NCBI GenBank assembly: GCA_946902875.1
Contig: OX336344.1
Span: 22,961,791 to 23,025,790, forward strand
DNA: 64,000 nt
Reading direction: 5' to 3'
Source: Nematopogon swammerdamellus
Lineage: Eukaryota; Arthropoda; Insecta; Lepidoptera; Adelidae
Shown here: positions 1-9,741 of the stretch, one piece after another
Position numbering within the stretch: position 1 is the first letter of the stretch
How the letters are laid out: every line of letters begins with the position of its first letter
Made by a program: the position numbers and the translations under genes
The notes under the pieces: model-generated
Seen by the model: the letters and a program-made list of their open reading frames with translations, nothing else
Told to the model about the DNA's origin: nothing
The model's database searches: none

Positions 1-298
1 AAGTATATATTTTCGGAATCGTAATTTAATTATCTTTAATTTGATACCCCACTCAATATATTTTGAAAAACTAATTTGACATTTTGAGGCCGTGCGTCCG
101 CCATTTTGAATTTTGAAAATTGTTATATAGCCTATGACACTCCCGCGAATAAGACAAATCGACTGGCGCAAGAATTATTCAAATCGGCCCAGTACTTTAG
201 GCTGTAGAGTGGAATATAGATAGTCACATACATACATACATACATACACGCCAAACTCATAACCCTTCCTTTTTTGGCTTCGCCGTAGTCGGGTAAAA
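1..298 (+). mobile_element. Tail of the 3.5-kb dispersed repeat, copy 0
   Basis: This stretch is nearly identical to 11872-12169 and 17328-17626. All three contain a block near ATCGGCCCAGTACTTTAGG, a (CATA)n tract and the same final CGTAGTCGGGTAAAAA, after which the flanks differ completely. A shared end with unrelated flanks indicates the terminus of a mobile element. The layout (short conserved 3' region, then tetranucleotide repeats) resembles RTE-type non-LTR tails, but no coding region is attached here, so the class is an inference. The window begins inside the repeat. Confidence 0.75.
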
Positions 299-340
299 AG
301 TGTAGGCGACAGCACGGATCCTTGTGGAACACCAGCATGT
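299..340 (-). pseudogene. Reverse transcriptase fragment (GVPQGSVLSPT)
   Basis: The minus strand reads AGVPQGSVLSPT, the conserved block between the reverse-transcriptase palm motifs of Jockey/CR1-like non-LTR elements. Only about 14 codons remain between the repeat tail and the LINE 3' end to the right. It is a dead fragment. The same motif occurs in a longer remnant at 40960-41332. Confidence 0.6.
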
Positions 341-344
341 ATTA

Positions 345-1080
345 TATTGTATTTAATTATTTATCGTAATGTAAAATTTCACACACTCATAAAAATGATC
401 TTAAGGTACATGTTGCTTGGTTACATTACTCGTGAACAGTTCGTCAATGACGATCGCTCACACAAATAAGGTCAAATAAAAATAGTCAAATATACAATAA
501 ACTCTACAATAAATTAATCAGACGCCATGACGATTGTCCCATGGAAGAACGGAAGGGCGCTAGTCTGGGACGCAACATGCGTCGATACCATCTGTGCCAG
601 CAACCTCGACCTATCGGCCATGAAGCCGGGTTCGGCTGCGGAGGCTGCAGCCAAAAGAAAGCACAAAAAATATGAAAACATCCTGACTTATTGGTATACA
701 GCCTGAATTATTGGTTTGTGGCTTTCGCGGTCGAAACCTTCGGCTCCTGGTCTGAGGAGGCGATAGCTTTTGTCCACGAGATAGGGTCGAGGATGTCTGC
801 TGCCATAGGTCACCCCTCTTGCCTCACCTTCTTCCGCCAAAGGATAAGCCTGGCAATTCAGAGGGGTAACGCGGCTGGCATCCTCGGCACAATCCCGGGG
901 ACAAAAGCACTAAATGAAATTTATTTTTTAAGTTTGTTTATTTCCTAAGTTAGTTTATATAATTTTTAGATTAGTTAATTATTTTATAACTATGTTAATT
1001 TGAATTGAATAAACAATTAATCAGTAAATTCTTCATCAAGGTATTCAGTTACCTTGTAGTAAGGTTTCTTCAACAGTAAG
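345..1080 (-). pseudogene. Jockey-like LINE 3' end, split by another LINE
   Basis: Positions 345-521 and 1015-1080 match one continuous region at 59697-59960. On the minus strand the right part ends with a KPYYKVTEYLDE-like peptide and a stop, typical of the end of a Jockey-type reverse transcriptase, followed by a 3' UTR with AATAAA-like signals. The element is interrupted by the LINE fragment at 522-1014, flanked by the 10-bp direct repeat AATTAATCAG at 512-521 and 1015-1024. It is strongly 5'-truncated and non-functional. Confidence 0.7.
522..1014 (+). pseudogene. Truncated LINE C-terminal domain inserted in a Jockey 3' end
   Basis: The plus strand encodes DAMTIVPWKNGRALVWDATC, then after an in-frame stop and a small tandem duplication near 684-712 resumes with AVETFGSWSEEA and FRQRISLAIQRGNAAGILGT. 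The same domain is better preserved at 61026-61448 (minus), where it begins with KRPDGMTIIPW. This C-terminal region is known from metazoan non-LTR elements; the RPD...WDAT pattern could be the PD-(D/E)xK-type endonuclease, which is an inference. The 3' UTR is AT-rich with GAATAAAC close to the end. The 10-bp target duplication on both sides shows insertion by target-primed reverse transcription. Confidence 0.7.
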
Positions 1081-1240
1081 CTCAACATGATTTAGTATTC
1101 GACCCGGCAAGCACCGTCGAGGGTGACTGACCGTTCAAAGATCGACAAACAAATTTGGTTGGGTCACCGTTGTTATTACCACATCGTATTATTTCTCAGT
1201 TCGCATTTATACTATCTTATTAGATTTTTCATCAGAAAAC

Positions 1241-1572
1241 TTTTTTTTTTTATGGAAACTGACACGGTTGGCTACATCACCTACAGTGCAGAATCCGTGA
1301 TGTCAGCCCATAACACCGGATGAACTTGGTGCCACGTCAGTGCTTCCCTTCGGTCGTGCCGGCTACACTGAACTGGACGGAAAACGCAAACTATTTACAT
1401 AGCCGTTTCGACCGACCTTTCATTCAGTGCGGTGGTACCAACCCGGGCGGGTTAAACCCTACCACCTAGTAATATAAGAAGGGAGTCATATCACTTAGTC
1501 GCCTTTTACGACATACACGAGGAGAGATGCAGTGGGGCTACTCTTTTAAAGTAACGGCCCCACACGGTACAT
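1241..1572 (-). mobile_element. SINE-2 copy
   Basis: Read on the minus strand, the element starts at the GTACCGTGTGGGGCC terminus, has the GTCGTAAAAGGCGACT block, then the body shared with SINE-1 (AGGTGGTAGGG, GGGTTGGTACCACCG, GTCCAGTTCAGTGTAGCC, ATCACGGATG) and ends in the A tail visible as poly-T at 1241-1250. It carries a small insertion within the ACATCCGTGATG block. No target duplication is obvious. The open frame at 1123-1323 is chance. Confidence 0.8.
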
Positions 1573-1867
1573 TCGAATTATATTCTACCATATGTTTACT
1601 TTAACATAATGCTCTATTCTGTTCTGTAAGAAAATGCACCCAGTATTATCTGCAATGCACAGAGCTAAAACAAAACAACTGACAAGCAGAGAAGACAGAA
1701 ATTCTATTAAAATCCCGAACAAACCTGAAAATAAATTCACACGAAATACACAAGAGCTTTTCAAAATTACACAGACGCAGGTCTTCCATCTCACGAAGGC
1801 GCATGAGGTTGGTTTTTTTTCGTACAATGTGATAAGAATAGACAAGAGTCACATAAAAGACTGTAGG

Positions 1868-2095
1868 TCCCTTCCCTTCTTACCTTACTAGGTGGTAGGG
1901 TTTATCCTGCCCGTGTTGGTACCACCGCACTGAAACGTCGGTCGAAACGGCTATGTAAATAGTTTGACGTCCAGTGTTTTCCGTCCAGTTCAGAGTAGCC
2001 GCCGACATGAAATGAAGGGAAGCACTGACATAACACCTAGTTCACCCGGTGTTATGGGCTGACATCACGGATGTTGTAGGTGATTTTTTTATAGC
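1868..2095 (+). mobile_element. SINE-1 body, 5'-truncated
   Basis: The copy begins at CTGTAGGTCCCTTCCC and runs through the body to GATGTTGTAGGTGAT, then degenerates into a short T-run. The head with the promoter is missing, so it cannot be transcribed from its own signals. There is a small duplication near the GTCCAG block. Confidence 0.75.
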
Positions 2096-2099
2096 ATAG

Positions 2100-2703
2100 C
2101 ATAGACCACTTCTCTTCTCAATTCTAATTCGCGTTTGTTATATGGGTGAATCAACATTTTCTTATTTTTGGTACTATCTGTCTGAAAACAGGATATTATA
2201 TTGATAAATTCACCTTATTTTAATAGTTACAGCAACTCTCAGATAAGTAATTGATTAATAAGAAAAAAGCTGCACAAAGAATTTTGAGTAATTAAAAAAA
2301 AAATTTGGTTACCCTGGGGACAACCCCTCTTTTCCATACAAAACTGGGGACAAAATTGTCCCCTGGGTCACCCCTAAAAATTTGGTTAATGTTTTATTTT
2401 AAATAGTTCTCTACTTTTATTTCAATTGCCTATCAACCTAAGTATTTTGTACTTATTGATTTTCAACTAAGTAATAAATTGTAATAAACTTTTTTTATTA
2501 TTTGACTTTGCAGATGGTTTTTACGTTACAAGAAAAGTTGATCCACCCATATCATCATTTTCCTTCGTGGGATGTAAAAACTGTAGGTAGGACGACTACT
2601 GCACTCTCCCACGATGCTTCCGCTCATTTTGTTTTCGTTGTTTCCTTCCTTTGCTTGAAATTATACAATATGTTGTAAGATAATAATCAAACACGTACAA
2701 TTT
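2100..2703. other. AT-rich spacer, nothing recognised
   Basis: I see no gene or known repeat. The only local structure is at 2312-2375, where GGGGACAA and TTGTCCCC form an 8-bp hairpin beside a second GGGGACAA. Poly-A runs are frequent. Confidence 0.4.
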
Positions 2704-2803
2704 AATATGTTATCCTACCTGCGGTGAAATGTTTGGCGTTGTTCTGCTACTTTTGAAAAGAAATACAAAGAAATTCTTTATCGTTTGCACCTTCAGCAAA
2801 GTA

Positions 2804-2865
2804 TTCATCATCATCATCATCATCAGCCTGTATCGGTCCACTGCTGGACATAGCCCTCTCCCTAG
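2804..2865 (-). mobile_element. RTE-type LINE 3' tail with (ATC)n
   Basis: The minus strand reads GGCTATGTCCAGCAGTGG followed by the trinucleotide run, the usual end of lepidopteran RTE elements. It lies in the opposite orientation to the RTE coding fragment just downstream, so the two are separate insertions or an inverted pair. Confidence 0.7.
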
Positions 2866-2892
2866 GCACGCCACCACACGACAGGTAAGGTA

Positions 2893-3080
2893 GTCGACAT
2901 TGCTAAGAAAATAAGCAAGCTGAAGTGGCAGTGGGCTGGGCACATCTGTCGCAGACCCGACAACCGATGGGGTAGACGGGTGCTTGAATGGAGGCCACGT
3001 ACCTACAAGCAAACGTAGCGTGGGACGCCCCCCCGGCTAGGTGGACAAACGACCTTAAAAAAGGTAGCCGGGAGTGTATG
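2893..3080 (+). pseudogene. RTE-type reverse transcriptase C-terminal fragment
   Basis: The plus strand reads KISKLKWQWAGHICRRPDN and then RVLEWRPRT, the conserved C-terminal motif of RTE-clade reverse transcriptases, followed by a stop codon and frame disruption around the C-run at 3029-3035. It is a short dead remnant. SINE-1 sequence starts about 60 bp downstream. Confidence 0.7.
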
Positions 3081-3139
3081 AATGAGAAGAGCAAAGTATT
3101 AGGCCAAGATAACGTACAACGCACGCAGAGAGTAACATT

Positions 3140-3356
3140 ACCACTAGGTAGGGTTTATCCCGACCGGGTTGGTACCACCGCACTGAGTGAAACGTCGGGC
3201 GAAACGGCTATGTAAATAGTTCGTGTTTTCCGTCCAGTTCAGTGTAGCCGACATAAAATGAAGGGAAGCCTGACATGTTCACCAGGTGTTATGGGCTGAC
3301 ATCACGGATGTTGTAGGTGATGATGTAGCCAACCGTGTCAGTTTCCATAAAAAAAA
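3140..3356 (+). mobile_element. SINE-1 body, 5'-truncated
   Basis: The body runs from ACTAGGTAGGGTTTATCCC to CAGTTTCCATAAAAAAAA. A GAT triplet is duplicated in the TAGGTGATGATGTAGCC block. The A tail is short and passes directly into a fragment of SINE-3 in the opposite orientation. Confidence 0.75.
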
Positions 3357-3357
3357 C

Positions 3358-3450
3358 ATACTGCATCACTTGCTGGAAGAACCTTTCCAAGGCGACAGAG
3401 GCACGGGGAGAGATGCAGTGGACTATTCTTTTTAAGTACCTTCTTGGTCC
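3358..3450 (-). mobile_element. SINE-3 5' fragment, internally deleted
   Basis: Read in reverse it has the GAATAGTCCACTGCATC head block and then the TTCCAGCAAGTGATGCAG block of the SINE-3 body with the middle removed. It is head-to-head with the neighbouring SINE-1 copy. Confidence 0.55.
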
Positions 3451-3459
3451 ATAGTTCTT

Positions 3460-3825
3460 CGTAGTAACTTTTATATTGGCTTGCGTATCAAATTCACCTG
3501 TTTTATTGTAATTTCTTCTTTGGTGATTGTTTGCTTATTTCAGTTATTTTTGTTCTCACTCATATTCATTCATGGTTACATTTTTACTTTAATCACTAGT
3601 TTATTATTTAGTTTTTAATCTATTACATCACATTCTAAGTTATCTACATGGTTTGTAGTCATCCATCTGTTTTATGTTTTTTTTTTCTTATCTGCATCAA
3701 CCTTCACCGGTGTATGTGTTTAATCATAAGTATTACTGTAATGTAATTAATTTCACCTTAGTTGGTCGTAATAAATAAATAAATAAATAATAAAAAAATA
3801 AAAAATAAAAAAATCCACACACGGC
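3460..3825 (+). repeat. AT-rich region ending in (AATA)n
   Basis: The stretch is AT-rich with no coding potential and ends in AATAAATAAATAAATAAT followed by A-rich sequence at 3770-3815. This is the look of an old non-LTR 3' UTR with its tail in plus orientation, but no coding part is attached, so the assignment is tentative. Confidence 0.35.
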
Positions 3826-4190
3826 GAGTGGGCAACAACCGCAAATATTCCAGAACCTTAATGATGTCCGCTACTGTCAACTGAAACACTGCAGACAAAA
3901 GAACTACAACAGCTTTTAGCTCCGAACAACATTTCGCGGTCCACTATTGCACAGTAATTTAATCAACTTCACCTAAAAGAGAGATCTTGGTCCACTTACA
4001 ATTTGCCCTCTTAAGTAATTTCTTTCTCCTCGGAACTTTCTAATTTCCGCTAACACAATGGAAGGAGTTACGAGGGACGTGTTTGGAGTCTGGGGTCTTG
4101 CCCTCCCGACGGGGAACAAAACGCGAGGACTATCCATGCTGTACTGTACAACCATCCAACTAAGTATCTTCTACAAACCCTAATTGTCTG
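3826..4190. other. Unannotated spacer
   Basis: No gene or recognisable repeat is seen. The short open frame at 3973-4155 lacks any motif and is treated as chance. Confidence 0.35.
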
Positions 4191-4191
4191 G

Positions 4192-4613
4192 TTAAACGGT
4201 AGAATATCAAGCGGCGGGTGGCCGAGTGGTTTGGGCATCGGCTTCTCGTGCGGGAGGTCCGAGGTTCGAATCCAACCAGCGTGTACCAATGAGTTTTTTC
4301 TGACGAAAAAATTTACGTGCATACCTACACCTGCTGCTTCACCGTTCGGAACCGGTGTAAAACTGTAGGTCCCTTCCCTTGCCCCTTACTAGGTGGTAGG
4401 CTCAAATTGTAGCCGACTGGGTTGGTACCACCGTACAGGATGTAAGATGGCCGCATAGCAACCTCGGTTGTGTTCTCCTCTAGTCCAGTATAGCCAGCAA
4501 TCCAGGGAAGTCTCCGGTATGGCACCTACCTTCTCGGAGGGGATATTGGCTAGTCAGAGCATGTGCTTTGGCCCCTCTGACTCAGCCACCCATACCGGAT
4601 TACATAAAAAAAA
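4192..4613 (+). mobile_element. SINE-4, full-length copy
   Basis: The head GGCGGGTGGCCGAGTGGTTT through GAGGTTCGAATCC has the A and B boxes of a type II (Ser/Leu-like) tRNA, about 65 bp apart. It is followed by a spacer with GAGTTTTTTCTGACG, then a block shared with SINE-1 (CTGTAGGTCCCTTCCC, TTACTAGGTGGTAGG, GGGTTGGTACCACCG), a specific 3' region (GTAGCATAGC-type, GGATATTGGCTAGTC, CTCTGACTCAGCC) and an A tail at 4604-4612. It is not a tRNA gene because no acceptor stem closes and the sequence continues for 350 bp. This copy is the reference for the interrupted ones at 24650 and 54060. Confidence 0.85.
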
Positions 4614-4830
4614 AGAATAGAATAGAATAGAAACTCTTTATTGAACACAATGGAAAGTAGAACAGTACACGAGTAGAACTAACCAATACAGAAATGCGCA
4701 AAGGCGGACTTATCACTGCAAGTGATTTCTTCCAGTCAACCTTTGGGTGATGAGGAATAAAATACAGAGAAAGAAGTATGGGTAGTGCTAACGAAAGGAG
4801 GAGGAATATAACGATATATATTTCTGGAAT
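4613..4830 (-). mobile_element. LINE 3' UTR with (TTCTA)n tail
   Basis: The minus strand has ATAAGTCCGCCTTTGCGC, then TTCAATAAAGAGTTTC and the pentanucleotide repeat seen here as AATAG. This 3' UTR family recurs at 6695 and 36065 and in diverged form at 6215 and 18060. No coding part is attached. Ending in a short microsatellite is common in CR1/L2-type elements, so that class is possible. Confidence 0.6.
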
Positions 4831-4924
4831 CTCTGAAGCTTTTGAAAGGTTTACGTAGCTGCTTGGAATCACCGAGAATAATGCTTGGAATGGTCTTTCG
4901 GTAAGTGTATTCTCTAATTACTAC

Positions 4925-5130
4925 ATCCTAGGAGTCCTCAAAACGCGTGTTCATAAAATCGACGACAATCATTATAATCGTATTCATAAATTAGACAACG
5001 ACCTCTTTGTCCGCCGCTGGTATGGCGCTCTCTTGAGTGTGGTTTCGCGATGAGTGGTGATATTGGCTGTGTCTAATGTTCCTTTGAAATTTTGGGTACA
5101 GCCAAACGGTTGTCCGTAAAAAAAAATATT
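4925..5130 (+). mobile_element. CR1-like LINE 3' end
   Basis: A short coding-like stretch resembling the end of a CR1-type reverse transcriptase precedes GAGTGTGGTTTCGCG, GGTGATATTGGCTGTGTC and GGGTACAGCC, then an A tail at 5119-5127. The same 3' UTR is linked to reverse-transcriptase coding at 44228-44595 (minus). Strongly truncated. Confidence 0.55.
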
Positions 5131-5299
5131 CTGAAGTTCCTCCAAAGGACAGCCTGGATTTTTTTACTTCAAAAGATGCGTGAAAAGGCTCCTATCGCAG
5201 GCCAGGCCATGGCATCGCTGAGTGTCAATGGCCATTGTTAGACATCTACTCGCAGCAGGTGTAACGATGCCGCAATGTCGAGCTTGCTATAAAATAAAC

Positions 5300-5390
5300 G
5301 TTTGTGTGCGTGGATTCGCAAGGAGTGGTGATATTGGCTATGTCTGATTGTCCGATGGACTCTTGAGCACGGCGACCGTTCTCTATAAAA
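5300..5390 (+). mobile_element. CR1-like LINE 3' UTR fragment
   Basis: GATTCGCAAGGAGTGG and GATATTGGCTATGTCTGA match the 3' UTR at 4925-5130. The fragment is cut off on its right side by the SINE-5 copy that starts at about 5391. Confidence 0.55.
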
Positions 5391-5746
5391 ACCGGCCAAG
5401 TGCGAGTCGAACTCGAGCACCGAGGGTCCCTTATCGCCATGTCATGGTCAGCGCTACTCACGCCATCTATGTATTAGTTAAAATGGTTCATACTTCCATA
5501 AAAAAAATACTCTTTTCCGTAGATGGCGCGCATAAACTTTTGAGTTTCTTCTATGGGGAGCCTCGTGATTTTTTTACTTTTTCTTATTTTTATTATCCGT
5601 TGTTATATCGGCCATAATAACACATATTCTGTGAAAATTTCAACGGGCTACCTATTACGGTTCAAGAGATACAGCCCTCGGACAGACAGGAAGACAGACG
5701 GCGTAGGCTTAGCAATAGGGTCCCGTATCGGATACGGAACCCTAAA
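5391..5746 (+). mobile_element. SINE-5 full-length copy
   Basis: The head ACCGGCCAAGTGCGAGTCG followed by GAGGGTCCCTTATCG is tRNA-like, with an A-box-type and a B-box-type segment. The body contains CGCCATGTCATGGTCAGCGC, a region about hexanucleotide-sized repeats GACAGACAGGAAGACAGA, and the terminal hairpin built from AGGGTCCCGTAT and ATACGGAACCCT. It ends in a short A run. This family is scattered through lepidopteran genomes. The open frames across it are not genes. Confidence 0.8.
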
Positions 5747-5749
5747 AAC

Positions 5750-6075
5750 ATCTACTTTAGAAAATACTAAGTCAGCAGAGTGCGGCGCGAGTACATATGA
5801 CTAGCACATAAAGCCGTATGTACGCTAGTAAACATACGGACCGTACGGGACGTGTTAGGCACGTGTAGCAGTCAGTGTACTCGCAGCAAATCGACCCGAA
5901 GTTTTCTCTCCCGAGAACTTATTTTAACTTTTCTTGTTCTCGCAACTTGTAGAGCGGACAAAGTATCTTTATTGCGGCACAATCTTGTTGCCGAGATCTC
6001 GATAAGCTCCAAAATATGTTTATTGCTTTTGTAGGGGTTGGTTAGTGACTTCGGTATCCGTTATTGTGTTTTACA
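5750..6075. other. Unannotated spacer
   Basis: No gene or recognised repeat. The frame at 5852-6034 has no motif. Confidence 0.35.
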
Positions 6076-6083
6076 TCGTACGA

Positions 6084-6210
6084 AATACGTTTTTTTTAAT
6101 GGAAACTGACACGATTTGCTACATCGCCTACAACATCCGTGATGTCAGGACATAATACCGGGTGAACTAGGTGCCGTGTCAGTGCTTCCCTTCATTTCAT
6201 GTCGGCTACG
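6084..6210 (-). mobile_element. SINE-1 3' fragment
   Basis: Contains the A tail (poly-T here), GGAAACTGACACG, ACATCCGTGATGTCAG and the CTTCCCTTCATTTCATG block, then stops at GTCGGCTAC. Only the last third of the element is present. Confidence 0.75.
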
Positions 6211-6214
6211 TGTA

Positions 6215-6400
6215 TGTGTGTATATATTCTTTATTGAACATCAATTAATAAAAATTAGGTACAACAGGCGAGCTTAATGCTGCGTGGCATTCTATTCTAA
6301 CTAACCTTTGGGATGTGGGAAAAGTACACGAAGGCGTACAAGAATAGTTTGTGGCAATGTGTTAGACTGTAAAGAAATAGATATGTATGATAAACTACAT
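6215..6400 (-). mobile_element. LINE 3' UTR, diverged family member
   Basis: This matches 18060-18262 in the opposite orientation (ACTAACCTTTGGGATGTGGG, GTTTGTGGCAATGTG, ATTCTTTATTGAACA). The position of GATAAG-like and TCAATAAA-like signals parallels the 4613-4830 family. No coding sequence is attached. Confidence 0.5.
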
Positions 6401-6694
6401 ACGAATACTACATAAATACTTTATTAAGAATATATTATATGTATATAATAAACTATACTGTATATATATCTAAGAAGTTTATGTAATTTATTTATCGAGT
6501 ATCTATTGTTAGTACATAATACATATATAAGTATATGTTTATGTATTATTATTTAGTATGTTAATATGCCCTATATTTATGTAATATATTTACTTTATGT
6601 AATTTACTTACTGTAACTGTATATATTATGCCTGACGTCTGCTTGTATACTTTTATTAATTAACTTTCGTTAGTATTAAGTTTCTTTCATTTTT
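6400..6694. repeat. AT-rich low-complexity tract
   Basis: Alternating TA/AT words such as TATATTATATGTATATAAT dominate. I see no gene. It may be the upstream part of the LINE 3' UTR that follows. Confidence 0.4.
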
Positions 6695-6838
6695 CTTCTT
6701 TTGTTGCTACCTTTATATTATGTTTTCAATTAAGAAGGTTGACTGGCAGAGATTGCCATAGGTAATAAGTCCGCCTTTTGTAAAATTTATATTGAAGTAC
6801 AATAAAGGATATTCTATTCTATTCTATTCTATTCTATA
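6695..6838 (+). mobile_element. LINE 3' UTR with (ATTCT)n tail
   Basis: AAGGTTGACTGGCAGAG, AATAAGTCCGCCTTTTG, ACAATAAAGG and five ATTCT units in a row identify the same 3' UTR as at 4613-4830, now in plus orientation. The pentamer tail is intact. Confidence 0.65.
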
Positions 6839-6943
6839 CTGTGTAACTATATAATGTAGGTATTGCTATCTGTCATGAAGTCATAATTACATACAACTTA
6901 TAGTCTAGCGTTGCTGTTCAAAGAGGGTGCCATGCCGAGGTCA

Positions 6944-7281
6944 TTTTATGGTTCCATATCCGTATGAGACCATATAAATAAGCCTATGCCGTCTGTCTGT
7001 CCGTCCATCCGTCTGTCAAGGTCAAGGTAGGACACGTTTAAACGGCTGTATCATTTGAACTGTAATAATGGTTGACATTTTCACATAATGTTCTTTTATT
7101 ATGGCGCATATCCATAAATAATAATAAAAAAAAAATTACCATACAAATACATTCTTAACCATTATAGCGCAAATTCAAAAGTATAAAAACTAAAACAATA
7201 AATACTTAAAACGGGTCAATTACGTGGTCGCACGGAACCCTCGGTGCGCGAATCCGATTCGCACTTGGTCAATTTTTTTCC
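6944..7281 (-). mobile_element. SINE-5, old diverged copy
   Basis: Both ends are recognisable: the terminal hairpin side (ATGGTTCCATATCCGTATG) at the left and the tRNA-like head (CGGAACCCTCGGTGCGCG) at the right, followed by GCACTTGGTC. The body is diverged and has an insertion with GGTCAAGGTAGGACACG. Substitutions in the head mark it as older than the copies at 5391 and 52757. Confidence 0.7.
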
Positions 7282-7335
7282 GTGCCTTCTATGCAAACAT
7301 TTCACGTGATAGTCAATGTATGAAATCGTTTTATA

Positions 7336-7373
7336 CATCATACATACATACATACATACATACACACATACAT
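7336..7373. repeat. (CATA)n microsatellite
   Basis: About eight near-perfect CATA units, with one CACA variant. It is not joined to any recognised element end, unlike the (CATA)n tracts at 232, 12097 and 17547. Confidence 0.8.
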
Positions 7374-7664
7374 AACGGCAAGTTTTTCCCCCATGGCGGT
7401 CAGCAGAGACAACGGATCTCCACCTGCCGCACGGCCCTGCCTGACTCTTGACTTGACACACCTGATAACGCCTCCTCTGCAGCACTCATCATGATGTTCT
7501 TCATACGTGTGCCCTCAGTGGCGACGTGCTGTTAATTTTTGGAGTTTTAGACCAGATGCTGCAAGTTTAAACACTTGGTGGACTAAATAATCATTGCGAA
7601 GACCGCAAAAGGTTCAATACCTTACAATAACCACGAAACAAGAAAGTACAAGATAAGTAATTTT
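7374..7664. other. Unannotated spacer
   Basis: No recognised gene or repeat. The ORF across 7216-7485 runs through the microsatellite and SINE head and is not a gene. Confidence 0.35.
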
Positions 7665-8043
7665 TTAGGGTTCCGATCTGTCGTACGGGACCCTATTACT
7701 AAGCCTACGCCGTCTGTCTGTCCGTCTGTCCGAGGACTGTATCCCTTGAACCGTAATAGGTAGCCCGTTGAAATTTTCACAGAATATGTGTTATTATGAC
7801 CGATATAACAACTAATAATAAAAATAACAAAAAGTCAAAAATTCACGGGGTTCCCATAGTATAAACTAAAAAGTGTATGCGCGCTATCTACCAACAGTAT
7901 AAACATTTTAACTAATCACGCATTTGAACTAATATGAAGCATTTCATAATACACGCCATATATGGCGTGAGTGGCGCTGACCATGACATGGCGATACGGA
8001 ACCCTCAGTGCGCCAGTTAGACTCGCACTTGGCCGGTTTTTTT
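7665..8043 (-). mobile_element. SINE-5 full-length copy
   Basis: AGGGTTCCGATCTGTCG at the left is the terminal hairpin, followed by CTATTACTAAGCCTACGCC, the GTCTGTCTGTCC run, and at the right the head with CTCGCACTTGGCCGG and a T-run. It abuts a reverse-transcriptase fragment. Confidence 0.8.
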
Positions 8044-8300
8044 AAAGCCCGAGATATGGCGCCAAACCACCTATAAAGTGTCTAACGACGGACACGGACA
8101 TTCGGTCGTGTGCGTATATATATTGCGAATGCCATGCCGGCCTGACAGGTGCCCATTCACGCTCCTCTTGAAGGACCCGAGACTGTACTTGAGTATGAGA
8201 CTGAATATGGGAAGGGAGAGCTTTCCAGAGTTTACAAGTGAAGTGGGGCTTGACTTTAGCACTTTTGGTAGAGTGCGCGTGATCCTTATACTAGAGTCCT
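8044..8300 (-). pseudogene. LINE reverse transcriptase C-terminal fragment
   Basis: The minus strand reads KYSLGSFKRSVNGHLSGRHG, the usual C-terminal end of CR1/Jockey-like reverse transcriptases, preceded by a degenerate LPIFSL stretch. Related ends occur at 10073 (PKYSLGSFN) and 22320. It is short, with no catalytic region. Confidence 0.6.
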
Positions 8301-8680
8301 AACTTCAAAACTAGTGCACTTTAGGCGCATGTCGTGTCGAAACTAAAATAAAACAGAGATACGTACATACAGCGTGACGGAGAAGAGAGGTGAAAGGAGG
8401 CGGTTGTTGCTAGCACAAAGTAGTAAAACATTGCTGGTCGCCGGTGCGGGATTAGGGGGGCGGGGGGCGGCACGACTTCGCTGCCGACCAATCACGCACC
8501 ACGTAAGGCCCCACACAAAGTGAACAAGCACGGTGCAAATTTAATTAATTAATTTTTTTAATTTAATTTAACAGCACCATAATAATTTTTGGGTTGAAGC
8601 GAAAATTCGGTTTAGATTTTTTTTTATTGCAAAACTACGTATCGAAACAAAAAAGTAAAAAGCTATCGACTAAATATATA
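8300..8680. other. Unannotated spacer left of the foldback
   Basis: A GC-rich patch at 8440-8475 with a G-run (GGGGGGCGGGGGGCGG) sits among AT-rich sequence. No gene is recognised. The G-run could fold as a quadruplex on the plus strand. Confidence 0.35.
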
Positions 8681-9303
8681 ATGAACATATAAAAAAACTA
8701 AAACCCGTCTACGAAAAAGCAAACTATGAAAATAGTTTAACTATAACTAAAAATAACAAAATAATGTTTTCCATATAATTTATCAGATACAGCATTTCTC
8801 TTTTTATATTGATTTTACCTTAGCACTAACTCTATAAATTTTGATAAATTTATTATTATTAACGTTCTAAATATAGAGCCGTGGTCGGGCGTTCTTCGTT
8901 CAACAAGACAAGTGAGGCCCTCGTCGTGCATTATTAGAGCGCGGAACTTAGGACGGCCATCGCCATTGTGTCATACTGGCATCTTTTTGTAAGATCAGTC
9001 AGAGCCAATCTAAAATTATTATAAGTAGATACATAGGTAAATACCGAACGTCAACGGCTATAATGCACAACGACGGTCTCACTTGTCTTGTTGAACGAAG
9101 AACGCCCGACCACGGCTCTATATTTAGAACGTTAATAATAATAAATTTATCAAAATTTATAGAGTTAGTGCTAAGGTAAAATCAATATAAAAAGAGAAAT
9201 GCTGTATCTGATAAATTATATGGAAAACATTATTTTGTTATTTTTAGTTATAGTTAAACTATTTTCATAGTTTGCTTTTTCGTAGACGGGTTTTAGTTTT
9301 TTA
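8681..9303. mobile_element. Foldback element 1 with about 250-bp arms
   Basis: The left arm (about 8681-8937) and the right arm (about 9055-9303) are near-perfect reverse complements, starting with AACTAAAACCCGTCTACG and passing through GCCGTGGTCGGGCGTTC, with a loop of about 115 bp containing GGACGGCCATCGCCATTG. There is no coding capacity. A sister copy at 12826-13452 has lost part of the inner arm. Confidence 0.8.
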
Positions 9304-9445
9304 TAACTATATTTTTTTATTTAAACGATTTTCATAATTAGCTTTTACGTAGTCGGGTTTTAGTTTTTTATAACTTATTTTTTTTTATTTTAGGCTTTTT
9401 TAAAAACTGTTTGCATACTTTAAATATTGTATGTAACTCGTATAT

Positions 9446-9741
9446 TGATTTTTTTTATGGAATCTGACACATCACCTACAGGCTACAACATCCGTGATGT
9501 CAGCCCATAACACCGGGTGAACTTGATGCCACGTCAGTGCTTCCCTTCGGTCGTACCGGCTACACTAAATACATAGCCATTTCTACCGACCTTTCATTCA
9601 GTGCGGTGCGGTGGTACCAACACCGGCGGGTTAAACCCTACCACCTAGTAATATAAGAAGGAAGTCATATCCCTTAGTCGCCTTTTACGACATACACGGG
9701 GAGAGATACAGTGGGGCTATTCTTTTATATAAGTACCGGCT
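9446..9741 (-). mobile_element. SINE-2 copy inside the 3.5-kb repeat
   Basis: It has the poly-T/GGAATCTGACAC 3' end, a body with two deletions relative to other copies (the GAACTGGACGGAAAA block is missing) and the CTTAGTCGCCTTTTACGAC head. A GGTGC duplication gives GTGCGGTGCGGTGG. The same deletions are shared by the copies at 13573, 14201 and 14829. Confidence 0.8.

Noticed and set aside
4192..4260. Possible Ser/Leu tRNA gene
   Set aside because: A and B boxes are present but no closing acceptor stem is seen, and the same head recurs with a 350-bp SINE body.
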